Shown piece by piece: positions 46,672 through 61,877 of a stretch of DNA of 64,000 nt (positions within the stretch are counted from its first letter, which is position 1; every line of letters begins with the position of its first letter). A program made the position numbers and the translations under genes. The notes under the pieces are model-generated. The model worked only from the letters and a program-made list of their open reading frames with translations, was not told the origin of the DNA and did no database searches. This DNA is from Diphasiastrum complanatum (lineage: Eukaryota > Streptophyta > Lycopodiopsida > Lycopodiales > Lycopodiaceae). The stretch lies in the NCBI GenBank assembly GCA_029204225.1, contig CM055095.1, forward strand, positions 21,681,252-21,745,251, given 5' to 3'.

Positions 46672-47999
46672 CGTACAGGGAGTGTACACAACAGTACAAC
46701 ATCGTCGTTGAAGAGAGCTTCGGGAGAAATATCTTTTGAGAGTTCGGGGTTTACGGTGGGTACGAAAAGAGAAGCACTGGTACACGATTTCTAGTTTATA
46801 GAGGCTTGCCAAGCTCAGCAAAGGAATTATTAGCCTGTGCATAGCATCAAACAGGGAAAAATCTGGTGAAAAATTGACAATTTTGAAGCCAGTTGAAAAT
46901 TGAAACCGGGTTTTGGGTTACGGTTTTCTATACATAACTGGTGATTTCTTCACTGTTTGTGCACCATTTTGGATGTTGTAAGGACAGGAAGGAAGCTAAT
47001 TATATTTCAACCAACCATGGAGAGTTTATGAGGTTTATGTCAGAGATTTGTTTGCAGACAGTTAACCTAGCAGATTTGCGGTAAAAGGTGAAAAAAGCCA
47101 CTTTGTCAAGTTGAGCTAAAATCATCGTTTCTCCATGGAATTTCATGATTGAACACTCTACAGACTTGGTATCAGTAGGGCGACCCTGCTCCAAGCCTCA
47201 GATCATGCTCAAATCCATCCAAAAATGAGATTGATCAAGCAAAAATCAGCTTGGGGAGGCACGGCCGTAGACAGGGAGGAGCGTGGAGCTCGCGCGTGAC
47301 AAACAGGGGGAGCGGCTCAGTGTCAAAAAGTGTATAGTGGCCGCAAGAAAGGGTTTCAGTGCACAGGATTGCATGTGACCATAGGATTGGACTCCTATTG
47401 GATGGACAGCCGAGATGGATTGTTCAGAGAACAAGCTGGACCACAAGATCGTGGTGGGCCATTGGATGAAGTAGAAAAGGTCTTGAAGGGTCTTGAAGTG
47501 CATTTTGGCCTTCAACTTCATTAAAAATTTTCGTACTGAAATTGGAGTTGGGTCCCTTCACAAGTGAAGTGTGAAGTTTCTTCAAGGTGAATAAATAGTT
47601 CAAAAACAAGGAAAATCCCTATTTTTGGGTCCTTTGTCCATTTTGACCCAAACGAAAGGCTATAACCTCCAAACAAAGGGCACCCGGACTGTACCTGCAA
47701 GTACGGGGTACAGCAAAACAGAGTGATTGTAGCAGAGAAAGTGTTCGGAGTGCGCCAAAAGTGATTTCACCATTTCATTGGGCACGTAGTTGGGAGTTGA
47801 CGACTAAGTGCATTTCAGAAGGCGACGTCGACTTGGCTTTCAAATTGGTGGAAAAGCGGCGAGTGGCCTGGTAGGGGAAAAAGTCCAGGTCAGTATTTTT
47901 AACTTCTGACATCACAGTTGGCCTCGACATACTGCTTTTAGCCTACGGCAGAAGTTTCAAGCAGTTTTGCGATGACAAACATGGGAAAGTCCATTTTGA
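46672..47999 (+). other. Long untranslated leader of copia element C
   Basis: 1.3 kb between primer site and gag, with only chance frames. Plant copia elements have leaders, but usually shorter ones. Contains several short GGACTG/CCTTGAAGGG-like phrases; no ORF can be supported. Confidence 0.55.
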
Positions 48000-48640
48000 G
48001 TTAAAGTAGCAAATTGGACGGGATTTCCAGCTATGCAGTGTGGAAATTCAAAATGAAAAACATACTCATGGAGAAAGACGTGTGGGATGTCGTCACAGGT
48101 GATGAGAGAAGGCCGCCAAATGAAGCGGATATCAAAGTATTTGACAAAAAGATGAGGAAAGCTTTGACCTTCATTAACTTGTCAGTGAAGGATCACATCA
48201 TTACCCACATTTGTGATGTTGTTATACCCAGACAGGCATGAGATGTGCTAAAGGAGCAATTTGAGACGTCAAATCCGTCTAGAATCATGTTTCTGAAGTC
48301 AAAGCTGAATAGTGTCCGCATGGAGCAAGGAGAGCACATTCAGACGTACATGACCAGAATCAAGACAATGAGGGATGAATTGCATTCTATTGGTGAGCGC
48401 ATACATGATGTGAGCTGGTGCACAATGCATTGTGCGGCATTGCAGAACCCTATCAGATGTTTGTGAGCGGAATAGCACTAGGAAAAAGATTGCCAACCTT
48501 TGACGAGCTCACAGGATTCTTGATGCAAGAAGAGCAATGGCGAGAAATGGTGAAAGCTAGACGTCAAAATACTGACGATCAGGCACTTGCGACACACCAA
48601 AAACAAGGCAAGGACAAGGGCAAGAAAAACTCTAAACAAT
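48000..48640 (+). pseudogene. gag: Copia element C gag
   Basis: UBN2/Retrotran_gag_2-type gag in three frames: KLDGISSYAVWKFKMKNILM and KDVWDVVTGDERRPPNEADI; then LKEQFETSNPSRIMFLKSKL and HIQTYMTRIKTMRDEL; then LCGIAEPYQMFVSGIALGKR and ELTGFLMQEEQWREM. A stop at 48240 and a frame change near 48410 break it. Its start codon is not clear because stops precede KLDG. Confidence 0.85.
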
Positions 48641-49335
48641 AATTTCTAAGACTTAGGAGGTTGAGGGATCTTCCAGTAAGACCAAGAAGAAAGGCAAGCG
48701 CTTCCGTTGTGGTAAAAAGGGTCATTGAAAGAGTGAATGTCGCAAATTCCTGGTGGAACAAGGCAAGGGGAAACCAAAGCAAGTAGGTAAACTTGTTGAT
48801 GAGGGTGAGATTGAAGACTGTAGCATCTTCATATCTGCATGATCATCAAATCAAGATTATCAAGCATGGTATATTGACTCGGGAGCCACAAGACACATGA
48901 TAGGTAACAAGAATTGGTTCAGTAGCTTGAAAGTGTTGGATAATGGAACATCCGTTTCACAAGCAAATGGTGATGTGTGCAAAATCAAGGGGATAGGCAC
49001 TGTTTCAATCCAACTACCAGGATGGCAAAAGCAGGATGATCAGGGAGGTACTTTACGTACCAAGTTTGAAGAAAAATCTACTTTCTGTTGGAGTTATTAC
49101 TAATCAAAAGTTGAAAGTAGTATTTGCCCATGATTGTTGCTTTGTGAAGGATGTGAACCAAAAGTTCAAAGTTATTGCGGATGGAGTAAGGGAGCCCAAT
49201 ACAAAATTGTACAGGTTAAATGCTACAATCAAGGGGCAACATGGACTCGTATCATCCATTCCATCGCAAACCGAGTTGTGGCATAAGAGGCTTGGTCACT
49301 TGAACTTAGGAAGCGCTAAGAATAAATTATCAGAT
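48641..49335 (+). pseudogene. pol: Copia element C zinc knuckle, protease and integrase start
   Basis: The zinc knuckle is damaged: RFRCGKKGH followed by a stop and KSEC, with the first Cys replaced by Arg. Aspartic protease: AWYIDSGATRHMIGNKNWFS and DVCKIKGIGTVS. After a frame break near 49035: REVLYVPSLKKNLLSVGVIT, then LWHKRLGHLNLGSAKNKLSD, the pre-integrase HxGHLN block. Coding ends abruptly at 49336, where an LTR of another family was inserted in the opposite orientation. Confidence 0.88.
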
Positions 49336-50111
49336 TGAGCAACAAGAGAGTCAGACAGAATGAAGAAAAACATTGCAATATCAACACAAATCTGAACGCA
49401 GATCAATAGAGCTGTTATCAGATGAAGCATAGCAAAATATACATGTCAATAATGCTATGGAGCACAAGACAATAGCGGACGAAATCGCGTGCTCTACAAA
49501 GCTAATTCAATCTGTAAAAGAAATGAACCTATTATTGACAATACAAAAGAATCAATGCGCAAGGCATCTACTTCGTCTATCTCTGATAAGCTTCTAATGC
49601 TTATTGTACTTTACACACGCTTGTTATTCGAATATGCAAATGGTATTCAATATATACACAATTTACAGGTGTGCAGATGAAAAAAGTACAAAGTGGATGT
49701 GTTGTCTGTAGCAGATCATGGGTGGGTGCTATCGTTGTCAAATCTGTTAGCACAGTTGCATGGGATGAGCGTGAAAAGGCCGCGACGTCAGCCTTCACTG
49801 AAATGAACATTGGTGAAGATGTGAAAAATGCGACACTCTGACAAAATGCCTAAGGATTTGATTTATAGGTTGCCTTCGCTTTTCCTAGGGCACCTTTGAC
49901 ATTTTGTAAGGCAGCGTCGTCTTTTTCGCCTGTCACAAATCACGTGTAAAAACACAGTGTCACCTTTTTCGCCTACAGTAGCGTTTTATTCGTCTGTCTT
50001 ATTTTACATGTAAATATGCAGACTGTGCGACAACATGAGTAGAAAAAAATGCAGCATGAATGGAGACAGATTAAATTAGGATTTAGGAGAGTAGAGGAGA
50101 TAAATCCAACA
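49336..50111 (-). mobile_element. Inverted LTR of the copia F family inside copia C
   Basis: On the minus strand it begins TGTTGGATTTATCTCC at 50111 and follows the 28999-29755 LTR through its TATA region (TATATTGAATACCATTTG area near 49655) and the CGCGATTTCGTCCGC block (49477-49491), to about 49336. It is diverged from both copies at 28-30 kb. No internal region, so a solo or truncated LTR. Confidence 0.82.
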
Positions 50112-52491
50112 TATTGACTAGTTCTAATTTAGTCAAGGCCTCAAAATAGCCCTCGGAGTGCTGAAGCGATTGTGAGGTGTATATCGAGGCTCAGACAGAT
50201 TTGCAAATTTCGAAAAGACTAACCATTGTTGCAACATTTTCAAAGAGGGAAGAGGAGTGGGTGATGGAATCAAGGGACGTACCTACTGCCTTTGTCCTCT
50301 CCCTTGGTTGTTGATCCTTGATCACCCTCTTTATCCTCCTTGCTCTCCTTATTCTCCTCACATTTGAGTGCTCCTCTTGCTTCTCCTGCTATTGCTCTTT
50401 GCTTTCCCCTCTTGCATTTTGCTTGCTCCTCTTGCTCCTCTTGCACTTTGCTTGTTCCTATTGCTCTTCCTCTTTGCTTACTCCTTGCGAAATCAATTGT
50501 GGTGAGCTCAAGAAAAAAAAAAGTGGTGGATGGAGGCTTTTTTATTGTTGGATGCAAGGTAATCTCTTTTTCTCAATCTCTCTTTCTCTAACATCATAGT
50601 ATCCATCTCAAAGTGATTGCAGTTTGGTTTTATTGACACCATATTTTCTATGCAGGTCTATTTTGAGGCAAAGGAGTCGACGAATCCACAACAAATTTTT
50701 TAAGGTAGCAGGCAGGTCGGAAAGGCCATCGAAAAAGGCGGATCTACGGGATGTGATATTCCGATGGATATTTCGATGTCTTATTTTTTATTTATCAGAT
50801 GCTTTAGGGTGCTATAGATCTAGGTGAGGGTGTTGTAGGTCCATAGTTGGGGGTTCTGTTGATCCAGACTTCCAGAGGGTCGGAATGCCTATCGAAATAT
50901 ACAAGAATCTATGGGATTTGTTAAATCAGTGCCTATTTCGATGGCTATTCTAATGCCAGATCCAATGTTTTGGTGTATTTGCAGGATTCCATATGGATGT
51001 TTGTTGCTTTGTTTATAAAAATAATTTGTTACAACTATTTTTTGTGATACTAAACTTAACAAACAACAATTTTGCTTTTTGTTTTGCAGGTTTCATCATT
51101 GGTTACTGGGCCGATATTCATCATAGCAGCTCCCTAAGATACTTTCAGGGTCGGAATGGAGCTCAGAATAGATCGTGCTAGTTCTGACAGTATACTAGTG
51201 TCTATTTTGAGGCCTATTTTGACCTCGGTTTAAATGTTTTTTTTTAGCTTTCCAATGACGGATATGTGAATTTTATTATACATTTGTGAAGCTTAGTTGT
51301 TTTTTTTAACATAATCTTCAATTGTGATGACTAGTTCTATGATTTCCCCATGAAGGATTTGTTACATGGATTTTTGATATGAAATTGTTTTGTAATTTTT
51401 TATGCCGATTTTTGGGCTCTAACATCATCTAACACAACTAGTAGCAGTTCTAGGTACTTGCACTATTGTAGCAGTTTGTCTCCTATTTTTTTGTGGTAGA
51501 TCCACATTTTGTAGTGTAGAACTATATTCAATTTTATTTACATTTGGATTTATGAAAATAGATCTACACAGCTTAGAAACAAATCTATAATTTTGTTTAT
51601 AAATCTGTTGATAATGGGTACATCTATCAAATGGAATGGGAATCAGTGAATGTCAGAACAAACCTCAGAATATCTGGATCTATTTAAGACAGTATACCAT
51701 CTCTTATTCTGAGGTCCATTATGACCTATGCTCATACATTTTTACAATTCATAAACAGATTATATGTTAGATTGTTACCATAGCTCATAAATGCTAGATT
51801 ATATATCTCTGTTCATAAATGTTTATCTCCTAACTTTTGTTGTAGATGCACGTTTTGTAATGTAGAAATACATTTAATTTTATTTTACATTCGGATTTAT
51901 GAAAATACATCTACATATTCTAGAAACAAATCTCTACATTTGTTGATGAATCTGTTGATAATGGGTGGGAATCAGTGGAGGTTGAAACAGACCTCGAAAT
52001 ATCTGGATCTGTTCAAGGCACTATACCATCTTTTATTCTAAGGCCCATTCCGACCTCTGCTCTTACTTTTAAAAATAGATCTCTGGTAAACATTGGCAAT
52101 TTGTGCATGAACACTGCTAGATTATTACCACCTCAGCTGATATATCAAGATTACAAAAATCTCGTCCCAGTTGATACATAAAAAATGAACAAAATCTTAC
52201 TGAACACCACGACATTTTTTAGATTATTTCATTGAGGCCTTCATGCTGCCTTCTTGATTACATTTGTCCTTGAAATGACGACACTTCTCCACTAGTGTTT
52301 TTATGAACTCGATGGGGAACTCCATAGTCGGACTAAGAAAACAAATGATCCCCACTCTCAACAATTCGTGGTATACATAATTAATGTTTCAAGCTTACTA
52401 GTTCGTGCTACTCTAGTTTGTAGGATCTTAATCTAGTCCTGTTATTTTAATTTACGGGATCATAATTTATGTGTTGTGTATTGGTTATGTT

Positions 52492-52498
<7 letters not shown>
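50112..52498. other. Non-coding region with decayed repeats
   Basis: A C/T-rich stretch (50300-50480, CTCCTCTTGCTCC-like) gives Leu/Cys-rich artefact frames. From 50650 to 52080 a phrase like GGTCGGAATG...CGAAATATnnnGATCT recurs in degenerate form, ending in the clearer tandem duplication listed separately. No gene seen. Confidence 0.5.
51497..52080. repeat. About 346-bp tandem duplication
   Basis: TGTAGATCCACATTTTGTAG at 51497 corresponds to TGTAGATGCACGTTTTGTAA at 51843. The match continues through GAATCTGTTGATAATGGG and ATATCTGGATCT to about 52080. Identity by eye is about 80 percent, with small deletions. Confidence 0.75.

Positions 52499-52564
<66 letters not shown>
52499..52564. repeat. 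(GA)n microsatellite
   Basis: About 33 uninterrupted GA units. Confidence 0.98.
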
Positions 52565-54460
<1,896 letters not shown>

Positions 54461-54800
54461 TTGGTGGCTGGACTGCAAGGAACCACAAGAAGTCTTTTAA
54501 TGGTTTCTTGCAGTGGTTGAAATGTAGGAAATCGCAAGAAGTCTTCTTCTGGTTAACTTGCAGTCCAGCCTTCTTGCGATTCCTTGCAATCCATCCACTG
54601 CAAGGAACTTCAAGAAGACTTCTTGCGGTTATCTTGTGGTGGCGCAAGGAACCACAAGAAGGCTGGACCACAAGTTAACCCCAAGAAGTCTTCTTGCGGT
54701 CCAGCCATCACAAGGAACTACAAGAAAACTTCTTGCAGTTAACTTGCGGTCCAGCCACCACAAGAAGTCTGGACCATAAGAAACCGCAAGAAGACTCTAT
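54461..54800. repeat. Dense self-complementary repeat block
   Basis: 340 bases made of CAAGAAG, CTTCTTGCGGT, GGTCCAGCC and their complements in both orientations. Examples are the palindromes CAAGAAGACTTCTTG (54611-54625) and CAAGAAGTCTTCTTG (54682-54696). The latter sits inside a larger hairpin at 54661-54706, whose outer arms GGCTGGACCACAAG and CTTGCGGTCCAGCC pair at 13 of 14 positions. Confidence 0.85.
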
Positions 54801-55589
54801 CTTAGTTGCAAGATGATCCTGTTAATATCCCAAATAGATACATTAATATTTCACGTCTATGTTAGTTGCAAAGGACCGTAAGTGATCTTTGCTTACGATA
54901 TTACGAGTATGTTAATATCTACATCTATGTTGATTGCATTCTATTTGGATAACGACTTCAATACATGTGGAACCTAGAGACCATGAGGCAATGGGTCTAA
55001 GCCCTCAAATTGAGATGTATTCAAACTGGAATGTTCTAGTGAACCAACTACCTATGTGCTGTATAATTTGTTCACCATTTTTCCAATATTGCATTCAGCT
55101 CTTTTATTATTCTTTGAGCATGGCTACCTAAAAATCCAAGTTAAAAAAAATCGCAGAACTTGCAAAAATGTATATGCAATTTGTCAATCCTCCTTTATAG
55201 AGAGGGTAGTCTTCACCTCCATGCCACAGCTTGGTTGCTAGCTTGATCTCTTCATTTTCATCTGGCGATAGAACAAACTCGATAAGAATGGAAGAGCATG
55301 TCCCTGAATCTTAACTTCATTAAAGAGAAATACTTGGCAAAACAATTGGCACTTGTAGAGACAATGTCTACGCCACAAATGCAACCCATTTTTACCACAA
55401 CCAAACTTATGAACAACTAGACTCTAGTAAATAAAGTTCTATTAAGATCACCAACTAAATTCAATTCTTTTGGGGAAGATTATCGTCTTTCCTAGTTGTA
55501 GGAAGCTTGTAGTCGGAGTCCCAATGAATCTAATTTTCTTTAGAAAAGAGTAGTGATCCTTATATAATCAAAGATCTGTACAATCCTCG
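54801..55589. other. Spacer
   Basis: No feature seen; AT-rich. Confidence 0.35.
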
Positions 55590-55960
55590 ACTCATCAGGG
55601 TCGAACTTCCTATCATGGAAGATAAAGACCTCTCTCATATTGAAGGGAGAAGGGTTGTGGCCCTTGGTAGACAATACCGAAGAGATGCCTACAACTATAG
55701 GCAAAGAGCTACAAGAATGGAGAGAGAAGAACGACAAGGCAGTAGTTGTGTTGTCATCATCTATCGAGGATAGCATGATGCTTGACGTCGCGACACTCTC
55801 TAATGAAAGAGAGATGTGGGATACATTGCTTACCAAATTTCAGACGAAATCACGCAGTCAGATAATGCTTCTCAAAGATTAACTGACAAATCTGCGATAG
55901 GATGGCAGAGACCTTACCTCCTTTATCAAAAAGATGAAGGATCTGTTTCATCTCTTGTAA
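55590..55960 (+). pseudogene. gag: Copia gag fragment
   Basis: UBN2-type gag piece related to that at 38170-38437: KGEGLWPLVDNTEEMPTTIG, KELQEWREKNDKAVVVLSSS, IEDSMMLDVATLSNEREMWD and LLTKFQTKSRSQIMLL, then, past a stop, DLTSFIKKMKDLFHLL. It extends further into the domain than the 38 kb copy. No LTR, primer site or pol nearby. Confidence 0.8.
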
Positions 55961-56767
<807 letters not shown>

Positions 56768-57159
56768 CTTTAATGACTGAAGTAATCCTAGTTATGAAGA
56801 AACAGTCCATCCTCGTCTTATGTGGTTTACATTAATGACTCAAGAACATTAAATTGTTCTAACAATTAGTTGGCAAACCCACATTGTTTAAATAACTATA
56901 AACCTCCATGAAATGAAATTCAAAATTTTGAGGTTTAGAATTAAATTGCTTGTAATCTTTGGGTATTTTATGCACCAGCCATTAAACAACCAAGACATAT
57001 AAAGCTATTGCACGTCATTGTCTTTCAAATTCACATGCTGGATCTAGCAATGTGCATAATTTTTATTATTTGACAACCACATGATTCAAAATTATTATCT
57101 AGAACTAACGGCTTAAAAAAATAGATCCCTCATATGTTATCAAAATTCTTGAAAGGCTA

Positions 57160-58240
57160 GTTTCTTGTGTTTTAGAGAGGGACCAACTTTTGTTTTCATC
57201 TATCTATGCAGCTTTCAGATAAGCACATCGAGACCAATGGGAATCACAGATGTTATATTTTTGATAAGTTCACTATCGGACCAGCTTCAGGTGTTAATAT
57301 TGTCAAACAAACACAAAAAGATGGCAAATTGGAGCGTTCATGGATTTGCTTTGATGTATGTAAAAAGAATACATAGTTGGACTACAATGGCCGCCCAAGT
57401 TTATGAACCAAGGTCAACCTCTTTTTTAATAGTCAATCATAGAATAGATATTGTGTGCTATTATAGAGTGCTTATGTAGCATCCACATTTAGAGTGTGCA
57501 AATGATAGCTGCATGTGAAATGAGGTTTGAAGACACAAAAGTGCAAGTAAAGTTTTAGGAAATGTTGAATGGCATTATGAAAATCATGGCTTGAAAACAG
57601 TGGGATTTATGGCAGATGAAACAAGGGCAAATTTAGTAGTTGTGAGGAGGGTGTATGGTGAAGGAGACAGTGTGCCCATGGAGGTCCGTGAAAGGTCTTG
57701 TCTATTCCATTTCAAAAATAGTTTGAAAAAGCATATAGATCAGTGTATTGTTCAAGATATATGAAGCAAACACATTATGTTGTGTGAAGAATGGAGACTT
57801 GCAATTGACACAACTGATGCCAATGCAAAATACAATATAATGCAAGCCTTTTAGAGAGATTAGGAGCAGCTTACATAAGTCAGATAATGTGCTTGAGGCA
57901 TGGTTGTCTTGGTGGCATGTCAGATATTGTCACTAGGGACGATATATGAATTCGGTGAGCATACTATTTGTAACATTTTAATGAAAACTATATTTTTTCA
58001 ACTAGTCAAAAAATTGACCTTTGTATATTTTGATTGACAGATGGTTGGTGATATTGATTCAAAATTATCTCTTTACAAACTCTTTCTATCCAGAGTTATG
58101 CAACTACTCCTTCGGGGAAAATTTACATAGTTGCAATCCATGAGTCTCTAGATTGTACTTGTGAAGACTTTAAAAGAAACAAATCTAAAGGAAATTTCAT
58201 ATCATGCAAGCATATGTCCATTGTTGTTTTGGTCCAATGA
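57160..58240 (+). pseudogene. MULE-like transposase with SWIM finger, broken
   Basis: The plus strand carries a transposase trail in several frames. Near 57500: MIAACEMRFEDTKVQVKF. Then GFMADETRANLVVVRRVYG, VPMEVRERSCLFHFKNSLKK and LCEEWRLAIDTTDANAKYN (57590-57840). This resembles the core of Mutator-like plant transposases with a conserved MADE/RERSCLFH pattern. An intron-like or damaged gap follows. Near 58105-58232 is ATTPSGKIYIVAIHESLDCT, leading into the SWIM zinc finger CTC-x14-CKH (Cys at 58154 and 58160, Cys-Lys-His at 58205-58213). Stops and shifts make it non-functional. SWIM is the usual C-terminal module of MULE transposases. Confidence 0.6.
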
Positions 58241-59305
58241 AATGCAAGGCCTTAATGCATACTTAATTGAGATACATAATGGAAGCACATGGGCCTATTT
58301 AAAAGAGTTATTGCTATATGATCATGAGCTAACTACCTCCTTGGCATCATTCTAAGGTGGCAAGCCCTCCTCATCCCCTATTTATACTTGGAGGTTTGAG
58401 AAATGTATAATTGAATGATCTTTTGGAAGAGATATATGTGTGTGTGGAAGAGGGATGGAAAATGATGGGAGTTACAAGTTTGAAAGCCACTAGATTGAGA
58501 GATTACTAGTTTTTGAGAGAGCTTACATCTTCAATGGGGTGAGAGAAATCAGCAAGGATTTTGTCATTCTATATTTTGAGAGTCATTTCTAGTGATTCAT
58601 TCTATGGATTGGGCTTTATAGTATTTGTTATTATGAGTGATGAGTTGGGATTTTTTGCTCTTGGGTGCTTTGTGTGTGATATTCCATAAATTTCATGTAA
58701 AGAAGGTTTTTTTAAGAATTGAGAGTCTCAATTGATCCAATGATCACACCTTATGTCATTTCACCAGTGGTTCTTGAGAGTTTGATTTGAGGTGTGAGGA
58801 ATGTGGGATGGATAGAGATTTCATTCCATTTCACCCATTCTAATTTTAGAAGTTCAGAGTACTTTTTATCAGTGTGAGCTTGGGGATCCTCCTTGGAGTG
58901 TCTCTTTTGAGAGGAAGCCATTCTAAGAGAGTGTGAGGATTAGAATTCATTGGAAGCTTTGTTCACTCCCTTTTCAAAATTTATTCTTGAGGAAAAGAGC
59001 TCTCTTGAAGGTAAAAAGTCCATCAATGTCCATGCTCAAGGTGCTATCCAAGCTACCGCATACCCTTTTGAGCAAAATATTGTCCATCAGAGACTTGAAG
59101 AAGAGATAAACTATTTTTACAACTTCCTTCATCAGAAGTGTTGTCCATCACACTTTTCTTGACAGTGTATTCATTACTCATCATCGCTGACAGAGAAGAG
59201 AGCAACCTCTGCTCATAAATCAGAATATCCATCAGTGCCTATACATTTACCTCTGTTGATTGAGCTATCATTGAGACCTGAACTTTTCATCATCTTCATC
59301 TACAT
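58241..59305. other. Spacer, possibly an LTR-like segment
   Basis: No gene. A TATA-like CCTATTTATACTTGG at about 58375 and T/G-rich sequence to 58800 could be LTR, but no ends, primer site or second copy were found. Confidence 0.35.
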
Positions 59306-59516
59306 CTATACAGTCTTTCGGAGTTCTTCCATTTCTTCACTTTGTCTCTCTATCTCCTTCCTCATTTCATCTACTTGGGAAGAATACTGCATCTCTTTTC
59401 TATAGACACTTAGGCCTCTTACTCTCTTTCGTCCCCAACTATTTTCTTCTAAATCTTCATTACTTTGTCGTCGGGGTTTGTTCCTGACATATAATTAATT
59501 AAAATCTTTGTTCTAC

Positions 59517-59547
59517 ACAAAAAAAAAAAAAAAAAAAAAAAAAAAAA
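59517..59547. repeat. Poly-A tract
   Basis: About 30 A, within the last intron of the Ptta-like gene (poly-T in gene sense, just upstream of the acceptor). Confidence 0.95.
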
Positions 59548-60356
59548 CATAGCTAATCAAATTTACATGCAAAATCATATACATGTTCATCATTACATTT
59601 TATAAAATTAAATGCATTTAAACCATAATCTCAAAAAATATATGTTATTATATCTCATGTTGGGTGTTACCTTCACAGTCTCAGCCACAGGTCAGGATCC
59701 AACTCGTCTACTTTTAGTTTGCCAAAACCTTTACTAGTATGGGCATCCACATAGATCTCGACAACAGTTGGGCCCTATTCTTTTCTTGTGCCTGGAATTT
59801 GACACTCAACAATAGACAAAAATAAATGACATCATGAAAAAAGAGGTTTCGCATATCGGAGTATACAAATGCAAGTTTTGTTGTATACACACATACCAGT
59901 CTCATATTGATGCCCGCATATCCAGCTCGACCAACATTCGGCATCTTTTGTTGTTTTGATTTGTTGATTTTGTTTTGTTGACTCAATTTCTAAGCAAACT
60001 ATTGTACACACATCAAGCAGATGAATAATAAGCCAATAGTAAGGTAAATAAATCATGCACTAATTAGAGATGACCAAGCATTCAAGTCAAATTTTGGTTT
60101 CAAAATACATAGATAAAACAAAAAAAGTAGAATACAATTTGGAAAGTTTTGCTTTTTAAGTATTGACGTAGAAGCTACCATCTCTCCTTTTCCATCCACT
60201 CAGGACATTTTGGCGTTAAATTTTATGCCTCTGCTTTATCAATGTCGTTCTTGAGTCTCTATCTCAATGAACGAAAACTGGACGACAATTTGTCCTTGAA
60301 GTACTGTGATAAAAATTGGCAATCATATTCTACCTGTGATATGAAATAAAACTCAT

Positions 60357-60477
<121 letters not shown>

Positions 60478-61270
60478 GCATGATCTATATAAGATTCAAA
60501 TAGAAGTAGAGTAGTACCAGCAATGCTTGACGAATTGCCTCAATTTGCACCTTTGGTACATCTCTAATTGTTGGATAATGTAGATCCAACTTGGCCTTCA
60601 TCAATATGAGCATGTGCATCTTATCTATCATTACTTTATCATTGAAGGTGTGCTCAGGGGGATTAGGAAATCGTCTCTTTAAATCATCTATGACCCGCCG
60701 CTTCTCAGTGATAGGGACAGCCCTCCAGTCTCTGAACATATTCCTATCAAACGCCCCATGACAGAGATCTCTCATATAAGCTAGGACCTCATTCCCCTTA
60801 ACATCCTCAACTATAGCCCCTGACGTATCAATGTCATAATATAATATTGGATCGGTCTAGTAGGTGAGGCATTGTAACCAAGTGGTTGTGCGTCACGCAC
60901 GGGTGAGTCATCTCTATATCTAGGCTCCTCGAAGTCATCGTCACCTCCACAAGCAAAAAAACAACCAACCTAAATGACTCTTACGTGGTGCTGACCTAGC
61001 AACGTGAGGTGTGGAGGTCTGAGGCGTGGACCTATGTGGTGAGGGCCTCTATGATGGTACGAGTGAGGGCCTCTGTGATGGTACATGTGAATGTGCGATA
61101 GTGGGGGGCCTCTGAGGACTACCCTGTTGTGAGGCCGCTGGAGAGTTTAACATGGACCTATACTGCTGGAGAACAGCATCCATTTGTTCTCTCTGTCTAG
61201 CAGATGCACTACTTAACTAGTTCATACACTCTTCATGAGACAAAGACCCAAGAGATGGAGGGTCATACAT

Positions 61271-61803
61271 CTGCATATAAAAATGAACTACGATTAAGAT
61301 AATACTGATGAACATAAAACATAAAATCAACTATAACCACAAACCTAAACATAAACTTTATCCTCTTTTTATTCAATTTCTCTCTGATAATCCTTACCTC
61401 TGATCCACTATTTCTAAATTTTTAATCTAAATCTTTTACCCTAAATCTCTTATATCATGTACTCATGTATACCCTTTCTATAAATCCTTTAATATAAACT
61501 CTAAACACTAAAGCCCTTTTCAACTGTCTTATTTTTTTTTCATGATTTTAAAACGTTTATCTTTATCAAGCTATAGCATGTGCTCTTCACATTATTTTAG
61601 AAAATTTCAATTGAAAGAAAATACCCACAAACAAAGCAACAAGATTTTAACAAAACAAAAGCAATATTTCAACAAAACAAAGAAACAATATTCACAATAA
61701 ACAATGCTCACCTTGTCTCCAAAAACTTTGTTTCAAAAGCTTTACCCCAAGAAACTTTACTCCAAACTGAGGATGTTGTGATAAAAGTGAGAAAAAAGAG
61801 TGT

Positions 61804-61807
<4 letters not shown>
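61271..61807. other. Spacer upstream of the Ptta-like gene
   Basis: AT-rich, no gene. If the gene has a further 5' exon or promoter it would lie here. Confidence 0.35.

Positions 61808-61876
<69 letters not shown>
61808..61876. repeat. (GA)n microsatellite
   Basis: About 34 GA units. Confidence 0.98.

Positions 61877-61877
<1 letters not shown>

Noticed and set aside
50318..50599. Leu/Cys/Ser-rich membrane-like ORF
   Set aside because: CT-rich low-complexity DNA gives hydrophobic residues in several frames; no start context, no conserved motif.
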